NCBI RefSeq assembly: GCF_047495495.1
Contig: NZ_CP179930.1
Location: 2,294,001-2,358,000 of the forward strand
Direction: 5' to 3'
Origin: Zymobacter sp047495495
GTDB lineage: Bacteria > Pseudomonadota > Gammaproteobacteria > Pseudomonadales > Halomonadaceae
Length of the DNA stretch: 64,000 bases
Shown here: positions 9,571-17,599 of the stretch, piece after piece
Layout: each line of letters begins with the position of its first letter
How positions within the stretch are numbered: the stretch's first letter is position 1
Made by a program: the position numbers and the translations under genes
Notes under the pieces: generated by a model
Told to the model about the DNA's origin: nothing
Database searches by the model: none
The model's input: only the letters and a program-made list of their open reading frames with translations

Positions 9571-11112
9571 TTAGATCAGGCCTTTAGCGGCCTTTTCTGC
9601 GCGTCGCTGACGCTTTTCTTCTTCAAAACGTTCCCATGTTTCGCGCTGAGTGATTTCATCAGAGCCATCCCAGCACTCGATGTTCTTGATCTCAGGCAGA
9701 TCGTCACGATGGAAGATCGGTTCCAGTCCCTGACGGCGCTGCTCGTTGTAGTGATGCAAAAGCTTCATCGCGATACGGCCAAGGAACACGATCGCAGCCA
9801 AGTTGGTCAGCGCCATGATCAGCGTTGCCACTTCGGAAAGGCTCCACATCATCTGCACGTTAGCGATACTGCCGATCATGACGGCGATGACCACCAGCAC
9901 ACGGAACAGGCTCAGCCAGAACTTGTGACGGAACATGTAGCGAATATTGGATTCACCGTAGTAGTAGTTACCCACGACGGAAGTGAACGCGAACAGGAAA
10001 ATGGCGAAGGTCAGGAAGTAGCGTGCCCAAGAGCCCAATCCCAGTTGCAATGCACCCAGGGTTAGCTCGGCCCCCTTGTCAGCGTTCTGCGGACCGTAGG
10101 ACGGATCGCTCAGCATGATGATGAATGCCGTCATGGTGCACACGACCAGCGTATCAACGTAGACACCGAGGGTCTGTACCAGCCCTTGCTTGACGGGGTG
10201 AGAGATAGCAGCCGTCGCACCTGCGTTCGGCACGGAACCCATACCGGCTTCGTTGGTGAACAGACCACGACGTACGCCGATGACGATGACGGACCCCAGG
10301 CCACCACCGACCATCGCTTTCAGCCCGAAAGCGCAGGTGATGATGTTGACGAACATACCCGGTACTTTGTGGACGTTGATGCCGACCAGCAGGAAACCGA
10401 TCGCCAGATACAGCAGCGCCATCGTCGGCACGACGGTCACGGACACCTTGGAGATGCTGTGAACGCCACCGAAAATGATGAGCGCGGTCATGACACCCAG
10501 CACGCACGCCGTACCGTACTTGAAGTTGATCAGCGTCTGACCCGTCAGTTCAAAGGTGGAGGACAGCGAGTCAGCAATGGAGTTGGCCTGCAGGGCGTTG
10601 AAGATAAGCCCGTAGGTGATGCTAATGACGATGGCAAACAGGATGGCCAGCCAGTTCTGGCCCAGCCCCTTACGGATGTAGTACGCAGGACCACCGTGAT
10701 AACGGTAGTGCTCATCAGACTTGTAGAGCTGGCCCAGCGTCGATTCAACAAAGGAGGATGCGCCCCCCAGTAGAGCTACAACCCACATCCAGAAGACAGA
10801 GCCCGGTCCGCCGACAGCGACCGCAGCCGCTACGCCCACGATATTCCCTGTTCCCACGCGGGAAGCAGCAGAAATGGTGAACGCCTTGAATGAAGAAATG
10901 GGTTTCTGTCCCTCGTGGTCGCCGCCTACGCGGTCCTTCAACACGCGGAACATCTCAGGGATCATGCGAATCTGCGCGGCCTTCCCGATCCACGTGAAGT
11001 AAATCCCAGTCAGCAGCAGGACGGGGATCCCTACGTAGAACCACGCTGTATCAGAAAGGTGCATTAAGCGTGTCGATAGTTCTTGTAGAACTGTCATGTC
11101 AGTCACAGGCAA
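9571..11112 (-). CDS. Sodium:alanine (glycine) symporter, AGCS family
   Basis: A 513-residue polytopic inner-membrane protein of the alanine/glycine:cation symporter family, which imports small neutral amino acids with Na+. The family signature is clear: SRVGTGNIVGVAAAVAVGGP followed by GSVFWMWV, then NEAGMGSVPNAGATA. Around ten to twelve hydrophobic segments are visible, with a charged C-terminal tail (ETWERFEEEKRQRR). The frame opens with TTG at 11112 just after GAGG; an ATG five codons later (11097) is a possible start but is far from that Shine-Dalgarno. It is a lone gene between the rpsU operon and tsaD, which usually sit next to each other. The exact amino acid carried is unknown. Confidence 0.9.
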   Translation of the reverse strand: MPVTDMTVLQELSTRLMHLSDTAWFYVGIPVLLLTGIYFTWIGKAAQIRMIPEMFRVLKDRVGGDHEGQKPISSFKAFTISAASRVGTGNIVGVAAAVAVGGPGSVFWMWVVALLGGASSFVESTLGQLYKSDEHYRYHGGPAYYIRKGLGQNWLAILFAIVISITYGLIFNALQANSIADSLSSTFELTGQTLINFKYGTACVLGVMTALIIFGGVHSISKVSVTVVPTMALLYLAIGFLLVGINVHKVPGMFVNIITCAFGLKAMVGGGLGSVIVIGVRRGLFTNEAGMGSVPNAGATAAISHPVKQGLVQTLGVYVDTLVVCTMTAFIIMLSDPSYGPQNADKGAELTLGALQLGLGSWARYFLTFAIFLFAFTSVVGNYYYGESNIRYMFRHKFWLSLFRVLVVIAVMIGSIANVQMMWSLSEVATLIMALTNLAAIVFLGRIAMKLLHHYNEQRRQGLEPIFHRDDLPEIKNIECWDGSDEITQRETWERFEEEKRQRRAEKAAKGLI

Positions 11113-11331
11113 GTTACCTCGTTGTTATGGAGCAAAAGCAACGCTGCGCTTGTCGAGTTTGCTTTCCCGGTCAGAACTCCGTGCGTGCTGTTTGCACCAA
11201 AACCATACCTGAGGCATCACGATGGTGCCACGCGGGATCCGAAGCCGTGCATTTTGCGCGAAACATGGCGAGACGTCTAACCCATAAACGAATAAAATGG
11301 GCCGAACACATCACTTCAGACAGGAAAAGGC

Positions 11332-12372
11332 ATGCGTGTACTGGGGATAGAATCATCCTGTGATGAAACAGGCATTGCGCTATATGACACTGACAAAGGG
11401 CTGGTGGCAGACGCACTGTATAGCCAGATTGCACTGCATGCCGAATTCGGGGGCGTCGTACCAGAGCTGGCCTCTCGCGACCACATAAGAAAGATAATTC
11501 CCCTTATAAAACAAGTTATTAAAGAGTCGAATACTGACCTTAAAGCGATAGACGCTATTGCGTATACCTCCGGACCGGGACTGATTGGCGCACTCATGGT
11601 GGGTGCCTCGACGGCATGTGGCCTCGCGGAAGCGCTGGGCATTCCTGCACTGGGTGTGCACCACATGGAAGGGCACCTACTGGCCCCCATGCTGGAAGAA
11701 CACCCGCCGATGTACCCTTTTGTCGCACTCTTGGTCTCTGGCGGTCACAGCCAACTCATCGACGTGCGAGGTTTAGGGGATTACACACTGCTCGGTGAAA
11801 CGGTCGATGATGCCGCAGGCGAGGCCTTCGACAAGGTAGCGAAGATGCTATCCCTCCCCTACCCAGGCGGCCCTGAAGTTTCCCGTCTGGCGGAACAGGG
11901 TAATGCCTCACGCTTCAACTTCCCGCGCCCGATGACCGATCGTCCTGGACTCGACTTCAGCTTCTCCGGATTGAAAACGCACACGCTGACGACCCTGCGT
12001 ACGCTGGACGCCGAAGGCGCACTGGATGAGCAGGCTCGCGCCGATGTGGCCTGTGCCTTCGAAGATGCCGTCGTCGAAACATTGGCTATCAAGTGTCGCC
12101 GCGCACTCCAGCAGACTGGCCGCTCGCGATTGGTCATGGCCGGTGGCGTCAGCGCCAACCGCAAGCTGCGCAGCCAGCTCGAAGGCATGCTCCAGCGTCA
12201 TGTCAAGGACGCGGAAGTGTTCTACCCTCGCGGTCGCTTCTGTACCGATAACGGCGCTATGATTGCTTACGCAGGAGCGATGCGCCTGCTGGCCGGACAG
12301 CAACCCGATGCTCAGATGACGTTGCGCCCCCGCTGGCCGCTGGCCGAACTTCCCGCGCCCGCCTGCCGCTGA
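11332..12372 (+). CDS. tsaD: tRNA N6-adenosine threonylcarbamoyltransferase
   Basis: TsaD transfers the threonylcarbamoyl group to A37 of ANN-decoding tRNAs, working with TsaB, TsaC and TsaE. The 346-residue protein starts MRVLGIESSCDETGIALYD and has the metal-binding HHMEGH motif, the nucleotide-binding LLVSGGHS segment and the C-terminal GGVSANRKLR and CTDNGAMIAYAG blocks. The ATG follows a good AGGAAAAGG. It reads divergently from the symporter and is followed by folB after 48 bases, probably one transcript. The first 200 bases are more AT-rich than the rest. Confidence 0.97.
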   Translation: MRVLGIESSCDETGIALYDTDKGLVADALYSQIALHAEFGGVVPELASRDHIRKIIPLIKQVIKESNTDLKAIDAIAYTSGPGLIGALMVGASTACGLAEALGIPALGVHHMEGHLLAPMLEEHPPMYPFVALLVSGGHSQLIDVRGLGDYTLLGETVDDAAGEAFDKVAKMLSLPYPGGPEVSRLAEQGNASRFNFPRPMTDRPGLDFSFSGLKTHTLTTLRTLDAEGALDEQARADVACAFEDAVVETLAIKCRRALQQTGRSRLVMAGGVSANRKLRSQLEGMLQRHVKDAEVFYPRGRFCTDNGAMIAYAGAMRLLAGQQPDAQMTLRPRWPLAELPAPACR

Positions 12373-12420
12373 TCCTGTTGCTGGACCACCAGCAGAACGC
12401 CATAGAGGAGTCTGGACACT

Positions 12421-12792
12421 ATGCCAACCCGTGACATCGTCTTCATCGAAGGGCTCGTGCTTGAAACCGTCGTCGGCGTGTATGCGTGGGAAAAGCGCAT
12501 TCATCAGCGCTTAGTGATGGATCTTGAAATGAGCACGGACATTCGCCAAGCCGCTCAGCATGACGATCTGGAAGGCACACTCAACTATGCCGCCATCAGT
12601 GAGGCGCTGCTTGAGTTCTGCCACACCCACAGCTTCGAACTCATCGAGACCTATGCCGAACGCATGTGTGCCCTACTGCTGACACAGTTCGACATTCGCC
12701 ACGTCAAAATGACGCTGCGCAAACCGGGCGCGGTGCCACAGGCGACTAGCGTGGGGATCAAGATCGAACGTGCGCGCGAGGTATCTGCATGA
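12421..12792 (+). CDS. folB: Dihydroneopterin aldolase
   Basis: FolB cleaves 7,8-dihydroneopterin to 6-hydroxymethyl-dihydropterin in folate synthesis. The 123-residue product matches the family: IVFIEGLVLETVVGVYAWEK at the start, the LNYAAISE segment, ELIETYAERM with the substrate-binding Glu, and the C-terminal VKMTLRKPGA strand. GAGGAG precedes the ATG. Its stop overlaps the folK start (ATGA), so the two consecutive pathway enzymes are translationally coupled. Confidence 0.96.
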   Translation: MPTRDIVFIEGLVLETVVGVYAWEKRIHQRLVMDLEMSTDIRQAAQHDDLEGTLNYAAISEALLEFCHTHSFELIETYAERMCALLLTQFDIRHVKMTLRKPGAVPQATSVGIKIERAREVSA

Positions 12793-13301
12793 CCCTTGCG
12801 GTGCTGGGTATCGGCAGCAATATTGACCGCGAACACAATATTCGCACGGCGCTTGATGCGCTCAGTGCTGCGCTGGGGCCATTGGCACTGTCACCTATCG
12901 TTGAAAGTGACCCGGTGGGCTACGACTCGACAAGCCGCTTCTACAATATGGTGGTAGGGGTCGAAACCGGCCAAGAATTTCAGGAAGTTAAGGCACTGTG
13001 CAAGCGAATTGAACGCCAGAGCGGCCGCCGGGCCGACGAACCGCGTTTTAGTCCCAAGACGCTGGATATCGACCTGCTGCTATGGGGTGATGAAGTGACC
13101 TCAGGCGATCAACATCCCATACTGCCTCACCCTGATATCGAGCGATTCGCACACGTGCTGTGCCCCCTCGCCCTGCTTTACCCAGACGCGACACACCCCG
13201 TCAAAAGAGTGTCGTACAGCGCACTATGGGAGCAGCGCAAGACCGATCTGCCTGCGCTGACAGTATTGCCGCATTCGGCGCTTACTCACCCAGCGGGATG
13301 A
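12789..13301 (+). CDS. folK: 6-hydroxymethyl-dihydropterin pyrophosphokinase (HPPK)
   Basis: FolK transfers pyrophosphate from ATP to 6-hydroxymethyl-dihydropterin, the step after FolB. The 170-residue protein shows the GIGSNIDRE start, the PVGYDSTSRFYNMVVGVETG segment, the Mg-binding KTLDIDLLLWG motif and LPHPDIERFAHVLCPLALL. The start overlaps the folB stop by the ATGA arrangement. No clear terminator follows; the next 826 bases carry no gene. Confidence 0.96.
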   Translation: MTLAVLGIGSNIDREHNIRTALDALSAALGPLALSPIVESDPVGYDSTSRFYNMVVGVETGQEFQEVKALCKRIERQSGRRADEPRFSPKTLDIDLLLWGDEVTSGDQHPILPHPDIERFAHVLCPLALLYPDATHPVKRVSYSALWEQRKTDLPALTVLPHSALTHPAG

Positions 13302-14127
13302 TTGCCGGCAGCCGTTGTTCGCTTGATCTTGGCGACTCAGACCATCAAAGAACTTCCTGTCAGTACAGCACTATGGGCAATGATCCCACTGTCATCGGTG
13401 ACGGAACGGGCCATCTTTAAGCCAAGCTATGTGCCAGTGCGCTATGCAGACTAGCTCATTGCTTGGGCCCTGAAGTTAGCATGGGCTCTAAAGTGACCGA
13501 TACTCCCGGCGCTATAGACAAGAAACGCCACCCCATTCGCCACTGAGAAGTGATGAGCCCTATAGCAGCGGGATATTGTCTACCCGTTCAGCCACAGAGG
13601 ACGACGACATACACCTGTAAGACCGGCATGCCCACTATGCCTACGTGCTTTGGCCCCACAATAGCCACACCGCCACAGCTAAGCTTCATCACCCTCGTTT
13701 ACCGAAAAATATGCACCGGCGAGACCGGCATGCCTGCGACGCCTATGTGTTTTGGCCCCACAATAGCCACACCGCCACAGCTAAGCTTCATCACCCTCGT
13801 TTGCCGAAGAATATGCACCGGCGAGACAGGCATGCCCACGACGCCTACGTGCTTTGTCCCACAATAGGGCCAAACCTTATCACTCTCGCCCACCGAAGAA
13901 GGCTGATGAACGGTAGCGCCAACGATCGTTAGTCCTGCAGAGCTTCCGCCGCTTCTCATTGCATGCTGGAAGCACGCCGATAGGCGCCTGCCGTTCACTC
14001 TTTACCACCCCTTGCCAACAAACACAGGCAACAATGTCATCAGACATATTGGGCCAGTGCCCAAAGCCTTTCTACCGTGATACGGACGATAGTAAGAACC
14101 GCTCACCGAGCCGATGCCGGGTGGGGA
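13302..14127. other. Gene-free region between folK and cca
   Basis: This 826-base stretch between convergent folK (+) and cca (-) has no gene I can support. Bases 13302-13620 show no recognisable motif. Bases 13621-13905 are a tandem repeat, listed separately. The open frames through the repeat exist because its 102-base period is divisible by three. Bases 13906-14127 show nothing clear, including no convincing terminator. Confidence 0.5.
13621..13905. repeat. 102-bp tandem repeat, about 2.8 copies
   Basis: Copies begin at 13621, 13723 and 13825, each opening with GACCGGCATGCC or a one-base variant. The first two copies are near-identical across 102 bases, including the shared CACAATAGCCACACCGCCAC segment. 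The third diverges after about 45 bases and appears shortened by about 15 bases. Sequence just before 13621 resembles the end of a repeat unit, so an older, decayed copy may lie upstream. Each unit contains the 8-bp palindrome GGCATGCC. Confidence 0.95.
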
Positions 14128-15273
14128 TCAGCTCAGCGCGTCTTCAACCAGCTGTTGGCGTTTAGCGGCTATGGCCTGTCCCAATGCGGCCCCCTGATAG
14201 CCCTCGGCCATCAACGCTTGAGGGGAAATTGCGCGGGCATCCTGCGCGAGTTGCTGAAGTTGCTTGCCATCGACGTCGATGCCACAGACGGGCAGCAGCG
14301 GCAGGATATCGGTCAGGCGATCCGGATGCCGCCAGACATCCAGACGGTCAAAGCCAGCAAGCACCTGTTCGGCCGTCTGAGGACGGGTATGCCACAGCGA
14401 TACGATCACAGTCAGCTGACGCGCCAGCAACCGGTATTCATTCGGCGTTTTCAGCCCTCGGCACAGAGACTCGACCGTATCTTCCGGTAGTGCACTCAAC
14501 AGCAACGCCCATACCGCTTGCGACTGTGCAGGGCCTTGGCAAGCTTCGGCGTCAGCATTGTCCAACGATGCAAGGTAGGCCGTCAGCCGTGCTATTCCCA
14601 CTGCCAACGCGCTCGCCGGTAACTCTGGCATGACGACGTCCAGTGCACCGGTACGTTCCAGCAGTTCGAAGTAGGCGTCGGGGTGGCGCTCGCCCAGAGC
14701 CTTCTCTGTTTCCTTCCATACTCGCTCAGCCACGAGGTGATTCAGCTCGCCGCTGCGTACCATCTCACAGATGAGCGCTTCCGTTTCAAGGGCTACCGAA
14801 AAGCCGTACTGGTGATAGCGCGCGAGAAAACGCGCAGTGCGTAGCACACGCAGCGGGTCTTCAGCGAAGGCGTCACTGACGTGGCGAAGCTGACGTGCAT
14901 CGAGGTCACGCTTACCGCCATAAGGATCGACAAGCTGCCCAGCGGGGGTCTGCGCGATGGCATTGATGGTCAGGTCGCGGCGCTTGAGATCATCTTCCAG
15001 CGTCACGTCTGGTGCCGCGTGGACGGAAAAGCCGGTATAGCCGTGCCCCGATTTGCGCTCGGTGCGCGCCAGAGCATGCTCTTCATGCGTTTCCGGATGC
15101 AGGAAGACGGGGAAGTCCTTACCGACGTTGCGGAATCCGCGTGACAGCATGTCTTCCGGCGTTGCTCCGACGACGACCCAGTCACGCTCATGCCATGGGT
15201 GCCCCAGTAGCTGATCGCGCACGGCACCACCTACCAAGTATACGTCCAACCCTTGCGTCGGCTTGTCGATCAT
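14128..15273 (-). CDS. cca: CCA-adding tRNA nucleotidyltransferase (no HD domain)
   Basis: The enzyme adds or repairs the 3' CCA end of tRNAs. The 381-residue protein has the class II nucleotidyltransferase head: YLVGGAVRDQLLGH, the ERDWVVVGATPE acidic pair and RRDLTINAIA, followed by the ERVWKETEKAL helical neck. Where E. coli Cca has its HD phosphohydrolase motif (CHDLGKG), this protein reads LLLSALPEDT, then regains similarity at GLKTPNEYRLLARQLT, so the HD catalytic residues are lost. I use the ATG at 15273, preceded by GAGAG; a TTG two codons earlier is in frame. It begins two bases after the glpE stop. Confidence 0.94.
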   Translation of the reverse strand: MIDKPTQGLDVYLVGGAVRDQLLGHPWHERDWVVVGATPEDMLSRGFRNVGKDFPVFLHPETHEEHALARTERKSGHGYTGFSVHAAPDVTLEDDLKRRDLTINAIAQTPAGQLVDPYGGKRDLDARQLRHVSDAFAEDPLRVLRTARFLARYHQYGFSVALETEALICEMVRSGELNHLVAERVWKETEKALGERHPDAYFELLERTGALDVVMPELPASALAVGIARLTAYLASLDNADAEACQGPAQSQAVWALLLSALPEDTVESLCRGLKTPNEYRLLARQLTVIVSLWHTRPQTAEQVLAGFDRLDVWRHPDRLTDILPLLPVCGIDVDGKQLQQLAQDARAISPQALMAEGYQGAALGQAIAAKRQQLVEDALS

Positions 15274-15275
15274 CT

Positions 15276-15614
15276 TCAACTCTCTTTTTCTGTTGCTACC
15301 AGCTCGTCAGGGACGTGCTGCTGCATCCCCTCAATGCCGTCTTCCAAGCTGTAGACGGCTGTAAATCCCAGCTGGTCCAGCCACATGGCGGCGTGCCGAC
15401 TGGTTCGTCCTCGGCGGCACACCAGTACAATCGGTGTATCGTGCGCGGTCTGTTCGGCAAAGCGCCGCAACCGTATACAGTCATAGTGCTGACTGCCGGG
15501 GATATGACGGCGGTCGAACTGCTCACGAGGACGGATATCCAGCAGCCGAATGGAAGACGGCTGCTGTGCCAGTGCATCGATGAGGGCCTCGCGGCTCAAG
15601 GTCTTCCATGTCAT
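15276..15614 (-). CDS. glpE: Rhodanese-like sulfurtransferase (GlpE type)
   Basis: A 112-residue single-domain rhodanese, which moves sulfane sulfur from thiosulfate to acceptors such as cyanide or thioredoxin in the cytoplasm. The domain features are present: LLDIRPREQFDRRHIPGSQH, then the active-site loop CRRGRTS with the catalytic Cys, then AAMWLDQLGF and VYSLEDGIEGM. The loop is more basic than the GlpE type of E. coli. It sits between apaH and cca, the position of glpE in pseudomonads, which supports the name. GGAG precedes the ATG. Confidence 0.85.
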   Translation of the reverse strand: MTWKTLSREALIDALAQQPSSIRLLDIRPREQFDRRHIPGSQHYDCIRLRRFAEQTAHDTPIVLVCRRGRTSRHAAMWLDQLGFTAVYSLEDGIEGMQQHVPDELVATEKES

Positions 15615-15676
15615 GGGAGCATCTCCATCAATAATGGTCTGGCGACCGGTAGTGAATGGAAAACTCTAACGGTGGT

Positions 15677-16504
15677 TCAGCGAAGTTCCGAGGGCACTTC
15701 CACACGCTGCCCCGTCTCAAGCACAACGGCAGCCAGCGCATTGCCCCACACGCAGCCACTGTCCGTTGCAATGACGTCAATGGCGGCACCGTCGGCATGT
15801 CCTTGCAACGCGGCCCAGTGCCCGAAGACGATCCGCAGATCATCACGGCGAGGATAGGCAAACCATGGTGCTAGCCCAGCCGGTGCATTCTGTGCCGATG
15901 CCTTCGCTTTAAAATCCAGTGTGCCATCTGCGGTGATGAAACGCATCCGTGTCAGCGTATTGGTAATCGCACGCAGCCTGTCCCACCCCGTCAGTGATTC
16001 ATCGAAGCGAGCGGGCACATTGCCGTACATATGCGACATGAACGTCGCCCAGTCATCGCTCTGCAGTACACGTTCAACGTCGCGTGCATGGCTGCGCGCC
16101 TGTTCAAGCGTCCATTGTGGTGGAAGCCCCGCATGGGTCATCACCGTGCGCGTGCCTGCGATGAGGCCATCGACCAGTAGTGACTGATGTCGCAGCCAGT
16201 CGATCCATTCATCACGATCAGGCGCCTCAAGGATAGCGTCCAGCGTGTCACCCTTGCGCGGCTGAGCCACACCCTGACTCACGGCCAGCAGATTAAGGTC
16301 GTGATTGCCGAGCACCACGCGCGCTTTTAGCTGGCGCGCCATACGCAGACACCCCATTGAGTCCGGCCCACGATTGATGAGATCGCCCACCAGCCATAGT
16401 GTATCGTGCGCCGCATCGAAGGCGACGGCATCAAGCAGTCGCTCGAACGTAGCCCGGCAACCATGCAGGTCACCGATCACGATAGTCCGTCGAGATTCCG
16501 TCAT
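15677..16504 (-). CDS. apaH: Symmetrical diadenosine tetraphosphatase
   Basis: ApaH hydrolyses Ap4A to two ADP and can remove Np4 caps from RNA. The 275-residue protein has the metallophosphatase motifs GDLHGC, GDLINRGPDS and GNHDLNLL, and the ApaH-specific THAGLPPQWTLEQA block and FGHWAALQG. The ATG at 16504 (MTESRRTIVIGDLHG) follows GGAG; the longer open frame lacks conserved sequence. It follows rsmA by 61 bases. The apaG gene that usually lies between them is absent. Confidence 0.95.
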   Translation of the reverse strand: MTESRRTIVIGDLHGCRATFERLLDAVAFDAAHDTLWLVGDLINRGPDSMGCLRMARQLKARVVLGNHDLNLLAVSQGVAQPRKGDTLDAILEAPDRDEWIDWLRHQSLLVDGLIAGTRTVMTHAGLPPQWTLEQARSHARDVERVLQSDDWATFMSHMYGNVPARFDESLTGWDRLRAITNTLTRMRFITADGTLDFKAKASAQNAPAGLAPWFAYPRRDDLRIVFGHWAALQGHADGAAIDVIATDSGCVWGNALAAVVLETGQRVEVPSELR

Positions 16505-16565
16505 GCTGTCTCCTTCTGTCATGCCGCGCATGCGCGAAACACGGGATCGGCTACGCTTGGCGGCC

Positions 16566-17396
16566 TTACTTGGCGTCAGCAACTGGCGCTGAGCGGAACA
16601 CGTGGTTGGCCATCGTGACCCACTCTTCGAGCGTAAGCACTTCTGGACGCTTCGCAGGGTCGATGCCTAGGGCGATGATGTCATCGGCGGACAACGTGCC
16701 TTTCAGGTTATTGCGCAGTGTCTTGCGTCGCTGCGAAAACCCCTGCCGCACAGTGGACTCGAACGTTTCGTAATCATCGGCAGGATGAGGCAGTGTGTCG
16801 TGCGGAATCAGACGCACAATGGCCGAATCCACTTTCGGCCGCGGCACGAACGCTTCCGGCGGCACGAGGAACAGTTCGTCGACATGGCAGAAATACTGCG
16901 TCATGACCGACAGGCGTCCCCACGAATTGCTGCCCGGAGTGGCGGCCAGGCGCTGCACCACTTCCTTCTGCAGCATGAAGTGCATGTCCTTGATCGCACC
17001 GCGTGACGCCAGCAGGTGGAAGATCAGCGGCGTCGAAATGTTATAGGGCAGGTTACCTACCACGCGCAGCGGCTCGCCTTCTCCACGCAGCGCATGGAAG
17101 TCGAACTTCAGAGCATCAGCGTTGTGCAGACGGAATCCCGGATAAGCAAAGAACTGGGTGCGCAGACCAGTGATCAGGTCGCGGTCCAACTCGATGGCAT
17201 CAAGATCGCCAGTCGCATCCAGCAGCATCTCGGTAATAGCCCCCTGCCCGGGACCAATCTCGACCAAGCGATCGCCGTCACGCGGGCGGATGGAGGACAC
17301 GATGCGTGAAATGATGCCGGTATCACGCAGGAAGTTCTGACCGAAACGCTTGCGGGCGCGGTGACCGCCCGTCGGCAGCCATGATGATGAACTCAT
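16566..17396 (-). CDS. rsmA: 16S rRNA dimethyladenosine transferase
   Basis: RsmA (KsgA) dimethylates A1518 and A1519 of 16S rRNA late in 30S assembly. The 276-residue protein has RARKRFGQNFLRD, the SAM-binding VEIGPGQGAITEMLL, the IELDRDL acidic loop, and the catalytic NLPYNIS motif. The start at 17396 (MSSSSWLP) has AAGG at suitable distance; an upstream in-frame start adds 20 residues without family match. It stands between surA and apaH in the conserved lptD-surA cluster, but pdxA, normally directly upstream, is missing. Confidence 0.96.
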   Translation of the reverse strand: MSSSSWLPTGGHRARKRFGQNFLRDTGIISRIVSSIRPRDGDRLVEIGPGQGAITEMLLDATGDLDAIELDRDLITGLRTQFFAYPGFRLHNADALKFDFHALRGEGEPLRVVGNLPYNISTPLIFHLLASRGAIKDMHFMLQKEVVQRLAATPGSNSWGRLSVMTQYFCHVDELFLVPPEAFVPRPKVDSAIVRLIPHDTLPHPADDYETFESTVRQGFSQRRKTLRNNLKGTLSADDIIALGIDPAKRPEVLTLEEWVTMANHVFRSAPVADAK

Positions 17397-17599
17397 AATA
17401 AAACCTTGCTCTGCCGCTACCCGCGGCGCATGACGCTCTGCTAGGGCACGCCACACTCTGCGCGCCCATCAACAAAACGGTTGTCGTGAAACCACAACGG
17501 CACCCACAAGGGGTGCCGCTGCACTTGGAATGGGAACGCCATGTTACCACTGTCGCCCTTGGACAGCAGCGCCTAACATGCGCACCATAACGCTACGCC

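Noticed and set aside
11113..11331. Glycine riboswitch ahead of the sodium:alanine symporter
   Set aside because: The leader lacks the conserved glycine aptamer core, as far as can be judged by eye.
13621..13905. CRISPR-like array
   Set aside because: The repeats are 102 bp and directly tandem without unique spacers, and no cas genes are nearby.
13550..13998. Repeat-containing open frames on both strands between folK and cca
   Set aside because: They stay open only because the 102-bp repeat period is divisible by three; no ribosome site or known domain supports them.
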